Shown: piece after piece, positions 1-7,412 of the stretch
Numbering within the stretch: the first letter of the stretch is position 1
Layout: each line of letters begins with the position of its first letter
Assembly (NCBI GenBank): GCA_028710405.1
Contig: JAQTUD010000002.1
Span: 1 to 48,735 of the forward strand
Length of the DNA: 48,735 nucleotides
Reading direction: 5' to 3'
Source of the DNA: Candidatus Omnitrophota bacterium
Lineage (GTDB): Bacteria > Omnitrophota > Gorgyraeia > Gygaellales > Profunditerraquicolaceae
The notes under the pieces: model-generated
What the model was told of the DNA's origin: nothing
Database searches by the model: none
The model's input: the letters and a program-made list of their open reading frames with translations, nothing else
Program-made: the position numbers and the translations under genes

Positions 1-464
1 ATGTCATGGCCGCGGTTACCGGCGATGATGAGGATAACCTGATCATCTGCCAGGTAGCCAAAGAAAGATTCTCGGTCAACCGCACCGTCGGCAGGGTGAA
101 TAACCCCGACAATGAACATACTTTTTCTGAATTAGGCGTGGATGTGCCGGTGGACTCCACCAAGATTATCGCCAAGGTCATTGAAGAAGAAGCCTCATTC
201 TCGGATTTTGTGAACCTGATGAGTTTTAAGCGCGGAAAACTGGCTATCGTGCGCGTGGACCTTCCGGCAGACTCCCCGGTCATAGATAAAGAAGTAAGGA
301 ATATCCAATTACCGGCGGATTCTGTGCTGGTTTCTGTGGTGCGGGGGGAAGAGGTGATCGTCCCTAAGGGGGATACGGTCTTAAAATCCGGTGATGACGT
401 CATCGCGCTTACTTTGATCGGTAATGAGCCGCAGCTCTTGAACTTATTAGCCGGCAAACTTTAA
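1..464 (+). CDS. trkA: Trk potassium uptake system regulatory protein TrkA, C-terminal part (5' truncated by window edge)
   Basis: Cytoplasmic NAD-binding (RCK) subunit that gates the TrkH K+ channel. The reading frame is open to the window edge, so the gene begins upstream; the ATG at position 6 is internal. Visible are the end of a Rossmann RCK-N domain (AAVTGDDEDNLIICQVAK, then RVNNPDNEHTFSELGVD) and a complete RCK-C (TrkA-C) domain in the last ~80 residues (SVLVSVVRGEEVIVPKGDTVLKSGDDVIAL pattern, quoted here only as the family hallmark VVRGEEVIVP..GDTVL..GDDV). The next ORF starts on the last base of its stop codon and trkH follows, so this is a trk operon. Family assignment is firm; only the start is missing. 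Confidence 0.93.
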   Translation, partial: VMAAVTGDDEDNLIICQVAKERFSVNRTVGRVNNPDNEHTFSELGVDVPVDSTKIIAKVIEEEASFSDFVNLMSFKRGKLAIVRVDLPADSPVIDKEVRNIQLPADSVLVSVVRGEEVIVPKGDTVLKSGDDVIALTLIGNEPQLLNLLAGKL

Positions 465-580
465 TGAAGATAAAATTACCCTTTAATATAGTCCTGGGTA
501 TCGCTACCGAAATTCTCTATATCCTGGTAATAATGGCGGCAGTCTTTATTATTTGCCTGGTGGCATCTGTTAAGCTATGA
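464..580 (+). CDS. 38-aa single-span membrane peptide between trkA and trkH
   Basis: Unrecognised micro-ORF of 38 codons. Its ATG overlaps the trkA stop (TAATG) and its TGA overlaps the trkH start (ATGA), so it fills the gap exactly and would be translationally coupled on both sides. The peptide starts MKIKLPFNIVLG and has a hydrophobic stretch from about residue 16 to 35 (EILYILVIMAAVFIICLVAS), ending in VKL. One transmembrane helix is likely. Small single-span subunits are known in other K+ systems (KdpF in Kdp), so an accessory subunit of the Trk channel is a reasonable guess, but no homologue is recognised and function is inferred from position only. Confidence 0.72.
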   Translation: MKIKLPFNIVLGIATEILYILVIMAAVFIICLVASVKL

Positions 581-2082
581 TCCTTAAACCTCGCCTAGAG
601 GACTTGAAGATCATCGGTTTTTATCTGGGCAAAATCATCCTGGGTTTTGCTTTTACCATGCTGGTCCCTATTCTTTTTGGATGGGGTTGCGGCGAACTCA
701 ATCCCGCCCTTGATTTCATCATCTGCTTTCTTATTTCGTTTATAATAGGTTTGATTTTGACCAAACTCTGCTTTACAGAACATGACCTGAATTGGATGCA
801 GGGTATGATCGTGGTCAGTTTATCGTGGTTGGTGGCGATGCTCTTGGGTGCTATCCCGTTATACCTGAGCGGCCACTGGAGATCATACCTGGACGCTTCT
901 TTTGAGGCCATGTCCGGGCTTGCCACTACCGGTTTAACTTTAGCGCAGGACCTGGATCATTTATCTTTAGCCCATAATCTCTGGCGGCATCTGATTATGT
1001 TTATCGGAGGCCAGGGCGTGGTGATAGTAGCACTTTCCTTTTTTGTCAGAGGGTTCTCCGGCGCCTTTAAGATGTATGTAGGTGAGGCACGCGACGAAAG
1101 AATCCTGCCTAATGTGGTGCATACAGCCAGGTTTATTTGGCTGGTGAGCATTACCTATTTAGTTTTAGGGACCCTGGCATTAGGCATGGCAGGTATCCTG
1201 GGAGGGATGAGGCCGCTGGCTGCCTTTTTCCACGGCGCCTGTGTTTTTATGGCGGCTTTTGATACCGGTGGTTTTGCCCCGCAATCCCAGAATATCCTTT
1301 ATTATCATAGTTTGCTGTTTGAGGTTATCACTATCGGGATCATGATCTTGGGGGCGATCAATTTTAAATTGCATTACCATATCTGGATGGGTAACCGTAA
1401 AGAGATATATAGGAATATTGAAACGGTCACGCTTTTCTTTACGATAATAACTACTTTTTCTATCGTGGCTGTAGGCCTGGCCCAGGCAGGGGTCTATCCG
1501 CAGGCCCTGATGCTATTTCGTAAAGGTTTTTATCAGCTGATCTCCGCCCATACCGGAACGGGTTTTATGACTATTTATGCCCCACAGTTTCCCGGTGAAT
1601 GGAACCAGTTGAGCCTGGTGGGTATTATTTGTGCCATGGCCCTGGGCGGGGCGGTCTGCTCTACTACCGGCGCGATCAAGATGCTGCGTATCGGGGTTAT
1701 ATTCAAGGCCCTCAAGGAAGACTTAAAAAGGATTATCCTGCCTGAAAAAGCGGCAGTAATAGAAAAGTTCCATCATATAAAAACTATCTTTCTGGAGAAC
1801 CAGCAGGTCAGGAGCGCGCTCCTGATCACCTTATTATATCTGGTCCTTTACGGATTAGGTTCTCTGGTGGGGATGTTTTTCGGTTATTCTTTTCTGGATT
1901 CTTTATTTGAATCAACCTCGGCGGCAGCCAACGTGGGCCTATCTTGCGGGATCACGCAAACAGGAATGCCCTCGGCGCTTAAGATTACCTATATATTACA
2001 GATGTGGGCGGGGCGTCTGGAGTTTATGTCCGTATTTACTCTGATCGGAGTGCTGATCGCGGTAATCAAAGGAAAGAAATGA
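577..2082 (+). CDS. trkH: TrkH family potassium uptake channel
   Basis: Inner-membrane K+ translocating subunit, 501 aa, about the usual size. The four pore loops with their filter glycines are visible: MSGLATTGLTL near residue 110, AFDTGGFAPQS near 227, SAHTGTGFMT near 323 and TSAAANVGLSCG near 447. Hydrophobic helices occupy the intervening sequence. It works with the TrkA RCK protein encoded just upstream. Its ATG overlaps the stop of the 38-aa peptide, and its own TGA overlaps the ATG of the next gene (2079), so translation is coupled along the cluster. Ion selectivity (K+ versus Na+) cannot be settled by eye. Confidence 0.93.
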   Translation: MILKPRLEDLKIIGFYLGKIILGFAFTMLVPILFGWGCGELNPALDFIICFLISFIIGLILTKLCFTEHDLNWMQGMIVVSLSWLVAMLLGAIPLYLSGHWRSYLDASFEAMSGLATTGLTLAQDLDHLSLAHNLWRHLIMFIGGQGVVIVALSFFVRGFSGAFKMYVGEARDERILPNVVHTARFIWLVSITYLVLGTLALGMAGILGGMRPLAAFFHGACVFMAAFDTGGFAPQSQNILYYHSLLFEVITIGIMILGAINFKLHYHIWMGNRKEIYRNIETVTLFFTIITTFSIVAVGLAQAGVYPQALMLFRKGFYQLISAHTGTGFMTIYAPQFPGEWNQLSLVGIICAMALGGAVCSTTGAIKMLRIGVIFKALKEDLKRIILPEKAAVIEKFHHIKTIFLENQQVRSALLITLLYLVLYGLGSLVGMFFGYSFLDSLFESTSAAANVGLSCGITQTGMPSALKITYILQMWAGRLEFMSVFTLIGVLIAVIKGKK

Positions 2083-2552
2083 AAAAATTTATTATTCTGT
2101 TTTCTGCGTTCTGCATTCTGCGCTCTGTTTGTTATGCCCAATCTATCTCTAGCGTGGAATTGATCCGGCAGGCAAAAGAATATGATGGTAAGACAGTATC
2201 ATATGCCGGAGAGGTAATCGGCGATATCATGCGCCGCGGAGAATATTGCTGGTTAAATACTAGCGATGGGGCAAATGCCATCGGTATCTGGATAGGCAAG
2301 GATATGGTAAAGGATATAATCTATACAGGCAGCTATAAGTCTATCGGAGATGAAGTAGAAGTTATCGGCGTATTTAATCGTGCCTGCGCTGAACACGGCG
2401 GAGACCTGGATATACACGCCCAGGTTTTGCGTAAGATAAACTCCGGCCGGCCTCTGCAGGAGAAATTAAACCCTGCCAAGAAAAACCAGGTTATTATCCT
2501 GGCAGGGATATTGGGATTGATATGGATATTAACGCTATTGGCGCGCAAGTAG
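2079..2552 (+). CDS. Secreted or membrane-anchored OB-fold-like protein, unknown function
   Basis: 157 aa from the ATG at 2079, chosen because it overlaps the trkH stop (ATGA) and gives a proper signal peptide; an upstream start at 2004 would lie inside trkH. Layout: signal peptide to about residue 20 (ends CYAQS), a ~100-residue beta-rich part (YDGKTVSYAGEVIGDI; YCWLNTSDGANAIGIWIG; IGDEVEVIGVF) resembling a tRNA-anti-like OB fold, and a C-terminal membrane helix (VIILAGILGLIWILTLLA). Predicted to be exported and held in the inner membrane with the OB part outside. The 3' end overlaps pheS by 31 bases. The signal peptide is encoded by a heptanucleotide repeat (2095-2129). Function unknown. 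Confidence 0.75.
   Translation: MKKFIILFSAFCILRSVCYAQSISSVELIRQAKEYDGKTVSYAGEVIGDIMRRGEYCWLNTSDGANAIGIWIGKDMVKDIIYTGSYKSIGDEVEVIGVFNRACAEHGGDLDIHAQVLRKINSGRPLQEKLNPAKKNQVIILAGILGLIWILTLLARK
2095..2129 (+). repeat. Heptanucleotide tandem array, 5 x 7 bp (TTCTGCG type)
   Basis: Five consecutive 7-mers read TTCTGTT, TTCTGCG, TTCTGCA, TTCTGCG, CTCTGTT. The array lies inside the signal-peptide codons of the OB-fold-like gene. Since 7 is not a multiple of 3, the same unit is read in all three frames. Comparable arrays occur at 3774, 14673, 19409, 20576 and 21837. Confidence 0.8.
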
Positions 2553-3547
2553 GGCCCGACATAGACAAGATAGTATCTCTCCAGGAATGGGAGTCAGCGC
2601 GGGTGAAGTATCTGGGCAGAAAAGGCCTGATCGCCCAGCTCACCGCGGAGATCCCCAACCTGCCACTCCAGGAGCGCGGTAAATTCGGCCAGGAGGCCAA
2701 TGTTTTAAAAAATAAGATCTTGGCGCTCCTGGAAGAGAAGAAGAGGTCTATTGAGATCCAGCCGGCTAAGTCCACAATGGGCGCCATAGACATTTCTCTC
2801 CCCGGCATTGCCGCTCAGCCCGGCCACCTGCATCCTATTACTCAGACTATTGACGAAATCTGCATGGTCTTTAATCGTATGGGATTCTCAGTGGTAGAGG
2901 GGCCGGAGATCGAAACCGAAGAGAATAATTTTACCGGTTTAAACATCCCTTTAGAGCATCCTTCCAGAGACGCGTTTGATACTTTCTATTTGAAGCCGCA
3001 GGCAAAATCCAGCCAGCGTTTACTGTTGCGCAGTCATACTTCTCCGGTGCAGGTGCGCACGATGAAATCGCGTAAGCCGCCTTTAGCGGTAGTAGTCCCC
3101 GGGCGGGTTTATCGTCCGGACGCGGTGGATGCCAGCCATTCATTCATGTTTCATCAGATAGAAGGAGTAATGGTGGATGCCGGTATAAAATTTTCTGACC
3201 TCAAGGGGGTTTTAGAGGTTTTTGTCAAAGCGATCTTCGGGCAGGATATTAAGATGCGTTTTAGGCCGCACTTTTTTCCTTTCACCGAGCCGTCGGCAGA
3301 GGCGGATATCTCCTGTATTATCTGTAAAGGCAAGGGCTGCTCGGTCTGCGGCAGGAAAGGGTGGCTGGAGATCCTGGGTTCGGGGATGATCCACCCTAAT
3401 GTCTTTAAATATGTCGGATACGACCCTAAAAAATACACCGGTTTTGCCTTTGGTTTGGGCATAGAGCGTATCGCGATGCTAAAATACGGCATTGATGATA
3501 TACGGTTGTTCTTCCAGAACGATCTAAGATTCCTGAAACAATTCTAA
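2522..3547 (+). CDS. pheS: Phenylalanine--tRNA ligase alpha subunit
   Basis: Catalytic class II subunit of PheRS (alpha2beta2), 341 aa, normal length. An N-terminal coiled coil (about residues 1-85) binds tRNA. The class II core follows: motif 2 region RSHTSPVQVRTM and the substrate-site segment GRVYRPDAVDASHSFMFHQ, and motif 3 GFAFGLGIERIAMLKYGI near the C-terminus. A small Cys cluster (CIICKGKGCSVCG, residues ~263-275) interrupts the core and could bind zinc. The start at 2522 overlaps the previous gene by 31 bases, and pheT begins one base after its stop. Confidence 0.96.
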   Translation: MDINAIGAQVGPDIDKIVSLQEWESARVKYLGRKGLIAQLTAEIPNLPLQERGKFGQEANVLKNKILALLEEKKRSIEIQPAKSTMGAIDISLPGIAAQPGHLHPITQTIDEICMVFNRMGFSVVEGPEIETEENNFTGLNIPLEHPSRDAFDTFYLKPQAKSSQRLLLRSHTSPVQVRTMKSRKPPLAVVVPGRVYRPDAVDASHSFMFHQIEGVMVDAGIKFSDLKGVLEVFVKAIFGQDIKMRFRPHFFPFTEPSAEADISCIICKGKGCSVCGRKGWLEILGSGMIHPNVFKYVGYDPKKYTGFAFGLGIERIAMLKYGIDDIRLFFQNDLRFLKQF

Positions 3548-3548
3548 T

Positions 3549-5564
3549 ATGAAAGTCACTTATAACTGGTTAAAAGATTTTGTCCCGATAAACATCTCCC
3601 CGCGGGAGTTGGCGCATAAACTTACCATGGCCGGCCTGGAGGTTACCGCACTGGAGGAGAGAGAAGGGGATTTTGTCTTTGAGATCGAGATCACCTCTAA
3701 TCGCCCGGATTGGCTGAGCCTGATAGGGATAGCCAGGGAAGTAGCGGCGATCACTGGCGCAAAATTAAAAGTTGTTACCAGCCACCAGTCACCAGCCGTC
3801 GGTAAGAGCCTACAACCTTTCTCTTTAGAGATCGAGGATAAAAAAGATTGCTCTTTATACGCGGCTAAAATAATCTCGGGCGTAAAGGTCGGCCCTTCTC
3901 CGGAGTGGCTACGCCACAGATTGGAGCTGATGGGCTGCCGCAGCGTGAACAATATCGTGGATATCACTAATTATATCCTCTTTGAATATGGCCAGCCCCT
4001 GCATGCCTTTGACCTGGATAAATTGGGTGGGCAGAAGATAATCGTACGCCGGGCAAAAGATAAAGAAAAGATAGTTACTCTCGACGGCCAGGAGAAAACC
4101 CTTGATTCCGAGGTCCTGGTTATCGCCGATGAGAATAGGCCGGTGGCTATCGCGGGGGTGATGGGAGGAAAGGATACAGAGGTCTGCGGCAGCACAAAGA
4201 ATATCCTTTTAGAGGCGGCGGTCTTTGATCCCATATTGATCCGCCGTGCCAAACGTAAACTTGCCCTGCAGAGCGAATCCGCGTATAGATTTGAGAGGGG
4301 TATAAATCCGGAGATGGTCGAAGACGCTTCCCGGCAGGCGCTGAAATTAATACAGGATTTAAGCGCCGGAAGATGCGTGTTGGCCAAGGCCTTGGGCAAA
4401 GTAAAGATAGAAGACAAAAGCATTAGTTTTTCAGTTAAACAGGCAGAGGATATTTTAGGTATAGGTATTAATAACGCGCAGGCCAAAAAGATTTTGTTAG
4501 GCCTGGGTTTTAAAGTCAAGCCTGCGGCAGGAGGCCTGTTAAAGGTATTTGTGCCGGCGCACCGTCCGGATGTGAAACTCCAGGTAGACTTAATGGAGGA
4601 GATTGCCCGGATCAGTGGCTTTGAAGATATCCCCAGCACTCTACCGAAAGTTATGCCCGAGGTAACCACGGGCCAGAGAAGGGATAAGGTCTTTTTTGCC
4701 AAAGAAACGCTCATAGGCATGGGGTTAAATGAGGCAATTACTTACAGCCTGGTTGACAAAGATATGCTGGAAGGATTCGGGATCGGCATCCAGGCAATAG
4801 AGATATTGAATCCCTTGAGTAAAGAGCAGGGAGTTTTAAGGCCCGCGCTCCTGCCGAGCCTGGCGGCCGCGGTTGCCTATAATTTGAATCAGAAGCAGGA
4901 GTATGTGAATCTCTTTGAGATCGCCCCCGCGTTTATTACCCCGGATAAAGAAGAGTTAAGATTGGGGATAGCCTTATGCGGGACAAAACCTTTTTTAGTT
5001 TCCGGCGGCCTGGTCAAGGATGAAACAGGATTATTGCATTTAAAAGGGGCAGTAGAAATTTTCTTTGCGCGCCTGCAGATAAAAAACTTCAGTTTCACCC
5101 CGGATAACGACGGGGCAGTAAATGTTCATATAAATCAAGAGCAGATAGGCATAATGCAGAAATTAAAGGCGTCTGCCGCGGATAGGTTCGGGATCAAGAA
5201 CAACGATGTATTTTTGGCAGAGGTTAATTTAGAACGGGTTTTTGCCCTCTGCCAAAAGCAAAAAAAGTTTGCTCCCTTACCTAAATATCCGGGCATTACC
5301 AGGGATATCAGTTTTATCCTTAAGGATAATCTTCCCGCGGGGTCATTATTGGAGGCCATTAAAGAAAAAGGCCGGCCTTTTCTTGAGCAAGCCGGTATTG
5401 TGGATTATTATCAGGGCAGGCAGATACCTCAGGGGTACAGGGGGTTGACCATATCTTGTGTCTACCGCTCTCGAGAGGGGACGCTCACAGAGGCCCAGAT
5501 CAATCCTGTGCATCAGGAGATCTGTAGTTTATTAACAGAGCAGTTTGGGGCCAGATTGCGCTAA
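3549..5564 (+). CDS. pheT: Phenylalanine--tRNA ligase beta subunit, short form lacking the tRNA-binding (EMAP-like) insert
   Basis: Partner of PheS; carries tRNA recognition and editing domains. 671 aa versus about 790-800 in most bacteria. The B1 start MKVTYNWLKDFVPI runs from ...AGLEVTALEEREGD straight into FEIEITSNRPDWLSLIGIAR, so the ~100-residue OB-type tRNA-binding domain usually inserted here is absent. The B3/B4 editing region (YAAKIISGVKVGPSPEWLR, NNIVDITNYILFEYGQPLHAFD), B5, the catalytic-like domain (NPLSKEQGVLRPALLPSL) and a C-terminal FDX-ACB anticodon-binding domain (FAPLPKYPGITRDISFILK) are all present. A 4 x 7-bp repeat lies at codons ~76-84. The 6S RNA promoter begins directly after the stop. 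Confidence 0.95.
   Translation: MKVTYNWLKDFVPINISPRELAHKLTMAGLEVTALEEREGDFVFEIEITSNRPDWLSLIGIAREVAAITGAKLKVVTSHQSPAVGKSLQPFSLEIEDKKDCSLYAAKIISGVKVGPSPEWLRHRLELMGCRSVNNIVDITNYILFEYGQPLHAFDLDKLGGQKIIVRRAKDKEKIVTLDGQEKTLDSEVLVIADENRPVAIAGVMGGKDTEVCGSTKNILLEAAVFDPILIRRAKRKLALQSESAYRFERGINPEMVEDASRQALKLIQDLSAGRCVLAKALGKVKIEDKSISFSVKQAEDILGIGINNAQAKKILLGLGFKVKPAAGGLLKVFVPAHRPDVKLQVDLMEEIARISGFEDIPSTLPKVMPEVTTGQRRDKVFFAKETLIGMGLNEAITYSLVDKDMLEGFGIGIQAIEILNPLSKEQGVLRPALLPSLAAAVAYNLNQKQEYVNLFEIAPAFITPDKEELRLGIALCGTKPFLVSGGLVKDETGLLHLKGAVEIFFARLQIKNFSFTPDNDGAVNVHINQEQIGIMQKLKASAADRFGIKNNDVFLAEVNLERVFALCQKQKKFAPLPKYPGITRDISFILKDNLPAGSLLEAIKEKGRPFLEQAGIVDYYQGRQIPQGYRGLTISCVYRSREGTLTEAQINPVHQEICSLLTEQFGARLR
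3774..3801 (+). repeat. Heptanucleotide tandem array, 4 x 7 bp (GYYACCA type)
   Basis: Units GTTACCA, GCCACCA, GTCACCA, GCCGTCG inside pheT, encoding the surface-type stretch VTSHQSPAVG between two conserved blocks. It belongs to the same dispersed family as the arrays at 14673, 19409 and 20576. Confidence 0.7.
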
Positions 5565-5565
5565 G

Positions 5566-5594
5566 TTGACTTTTCCGACAAGATGTGCTATACT
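5566..5594 (+). promoter_or_regulatory. Promoter of the 6S RNA gene
   Basis: TTGACT (5566-5571), a 17-bp spacer and TATACT (5589-5594): a near-consensus housekeeping-sigma promoter immediately after the pheT stop. Predicted start near 5601, shortly before the 6S RNA body. Confidence 0.85.
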
Positions 5595-5600
5595 TTTTCT

Positions 5601-5780
5601 GTAATAAGTTCTTTAAAATATCCCTGCGGTGCACGTTGGAAAGAGGAAAATTGTTGAACCAACACCAATTTTAAGGGGGCCGACCTTCCTTGGCGCTTAG
5701 GCGCTTTAGGAGAGGCACCCACCTGAAGCCAAAACGGTTCAGACTATCCCTTCCAACGGCACAATGCGGGGATTTTTTTT
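5601..5780 (+). ncRNA. ssrS: 6S RNA
   Basis: About 165-180 nt RNA that mimics an open promoter and sequesters sigma70-RNA polymerase. The closing stem pairs TCCCTGC (5621-5627) with GCGGGGA (5766-5772), and the next helix pairs CGTTGGAA (5634-5641) with TTCCAACG (5751-5758). The 3' half has the family's typical segment CACCCACCTGAAGCC followed by GGTTCAG, and the end GCGGGGAT runs into eight T residues that serve as terminator. A strong promoter precedes it. I recognise the family from the 3' half and the closing stem; the exact mature 5' end (5601 to about 5617) is uncertain. Confidence 0.85.
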
Positions 5781-5785
5781 AAACG

Positions 5786-6071
5786 AGGTCATAACTTACG
5801 GAGCTCGCTGAAAGCGAGCGAACGTAAGTTATTGACCGAGTTAACTCCGATAGTTACGAGTAAATTGATTTAAATTGAGCTCATCAATTTACGAAGTGCA
5901 TTACTATCGGAGAAGCAACTTACACTTACAGAACTCGCTCTCTATAACCTTCTCTCCGATACTAATACGCTTCAGAAATTGATAAGCTTAGATGAAATCA
6001 ATTTCTTCGCAAGTATCGGAGTAAATTCGGCCATACAACTTATGTTCGCTATCGCTCCATAAGTTGTGGCC
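5786..6071. repeat. Array of nested palindromes between 6S RNA and rarA
   Basis: No convincing ORF. Four large hairpin-forming units lie in tandem. (1) 5786-5837: arms ATAACTTACG / CGTAAGTTAT with inner CTCGCT/AGCGAG. (2) 5845-5912: arms CTCCGATAGT / ACTATCGGAG with inner TAAATTGAT/ATCAATTTA. (3) 5954-6021: arms CTCCGATACT / AGTATCGGAG with inner GAAATTGAT/ATCAATTTC. (4) 6029-6071: GGCCATACAACTTATG against CATAAGTTGTGGCC. Units 2 and 3 are diverged copies. Units 1 and 4 share AACTTAYG, and 5916-5940 looks like a decayed half unit. The last arm ends 6 bases before the rarA ATG. Confidence 0.8.
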
Positions 6072-6077
6072 TCATTT

Positions 6078-7394
6078 ATGGAACTCTTTGAAGAAAAACC
6101 TAATCCAGAAAACCTAAAAGACCTGCCTCTTGCGGTGCGTATGCGGCCGAAGACCTTGGATGAATTTGTCGGCCAGAAACATATCCTGGGGGAGGCTAAA
6201 TTATTGCGCCGGGCGATCGAAGCCGACCGCCTTAGTTCGCTGATCTTATATGGCCCTGCCGGCACAGGCAAGACATCCCTGGCCTGGTGTATCGCTGCCG
6301 TCACCAAGTCGCACTATGCCTCTATCAATGCCACGACATCTAATGTAGAGGAATTAAGAAAGATTATCCAGGCCGCCAAAATTAGAAAAACCAATACCGG
6401 TAAAAAAACCATACTTTTCATTGATGAGATACACCGCTTTAACCGGGCGCAACAGGATGTGCTCCTGCCGGATGTGGAGGAGGGGAACCCTATTTTGATC
6501 GGGGCCACAGTACAGAACCCCTTCTTTTCTTTAGTCTCTCCGCTGCTTTCGCGTTCGCTTGTCTGCGAACTAAAATCGCTTAAGGAAGAAGAGATCTTAG
6601 CCATCCTTGATGCGGCGATCAATAATAAAGAATCCGGCCTGGGAAACTATAAGATCAAGGCCGAAAAGAGGGCCTTGAGTTTCCTGGCCAAAAGTTGCGA
6701 GGGAGACGCGCGCCGTGCGCTGAATGCCCTGGAGGTAGGGGTGCTGACTACCCCTAAATCTAAAGATGGGACGATCGGTTTTAATTTAGAGGCCGCCTCT
6801 GAGTCCATTCAGAAGAAAGCCGTGGTTTATGACCAGGACGGAGACCAGCATTTTGATACTGCCTCGGCTTTTATAAAATCTATGCGCGGTTCAGACCCGG
6901 ACGCGGCGCTATATTGGATGGCCAAGATGCTTTATGCCGGGGAAGACGCGCGTTTTATCGCCCGGCGGATCTGTATCCTGGCTGCCGAAGACGTAGGGAA
7001 TGCCGATCCCATGGCGCTGGTCCTGGCTAATGCCGCGCTGCAGATATCGGAGTTTGTAGGCCTGCCGGAGGCCAGGATCCCACTGGCTCAGGCCTGTATT
7101 TATGTTTCCTGCGCCCCTAAATCCAATGCCAGTTATCTGGCGATAGATAAGGCTTATCAGGATATCGAGCAAGAGAAGACCCAGGAGGTGCCTGATCATC
7201 TTAAAGATGCTTCTTATCCGGGGGCAGAAACCTTAGGGCATGGTAAAGATTACAAATACGCGCATGATTATCAAGGGCATGTGGTAAAGCAAAAATATAC
7301 CCGTAAGAGAGTGCGTTATTATGAGCCCACGGATATCGGTTATGAGGCCAAGATTAAGGAACGCCTGGAGAAGATACGGAAATTGAATAAATAA
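6078..7394 (+). CDS. rarA: Replication-associated recombination protein A (RarA/MgsA AAA+ ATPase)
   Basis: Cytoplasmic AAA+ clamp-loader-like ATPase acting at stalled replication forks. 438 aa from the ATG at 6078; a GTG at 6066 in the same frame lies inside the upstream hairpin and is less likely. Walker A LYGPAGTGKTS (residues ~58-68), Walker B TILFIDEIHRFNRAQQD (~110-126), sensor 1 IGATVQNPFFS, arginine finger region LLSRSLVCEL, and the C-terminal MgsA tetramerisation domain (SDPDAALYWMAKML; YPGAETLGHGKDYKYAHDY; YYEPTDIGYE). No Shine-Dalgarno sequence is visible because the palindrome array runs up to the start. It is followed after 18 bases by the EF-G fusion gene. Confidence 0.95.
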   Translation: MELFEEKPNPENLKDLPLAVRMRPKTLDEFVGQKHILGEAKLLRRAIEADRLSSLILYGPAGTGKTSLAWCIAAVTKSHYASINATTSNVEELRKIIQAAKIRKTNTGKKTILFIDEIHRFNRAQQDVLLPDVEEGNPILIGATVQNPFFSLVSPLLSRSLVCELKSLKEEEILAILDAAINNKESGLGNYKIKAEKRALSFLAKSCEGDARRALNALEVGVLTTPKSKDGTIGFNLEAASESIQKKAVVYDQDGDQHFDTASAFIKSMRGSDPDAALYWMAKMLYAGEDARFIARRICILAAEDVGNADPMALVLANAALQISEFVGLPEARIPLAQACIYVSCAPKSNASYLAIDKAYQDIEQEKTQEVPDHLKDASYPGAETLGHGKDYKYAHDYQGHVVKQKYTRKRVRYYEPTDIGYEAKIKERLEKIRKLNK

Positions 7395-7412
7395 AAAACG
7401 GGGAAATAGTAG

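Noticed and set aside
2004-2078. Upstream extension of the OB-fold-like gene
   Set aside because: Lies wholly inside trkH; the ATG at 2079 overlaps the trkH stop and gives a proper signal peptide.
3971-4720. 249-aa open frame on the minus strand inside pheT
   Set aside because: Antisense shadow of a clearly coding gene; its translation is Ser/Arg/Ile-rich without any family motif, and no ribosome-binding site.
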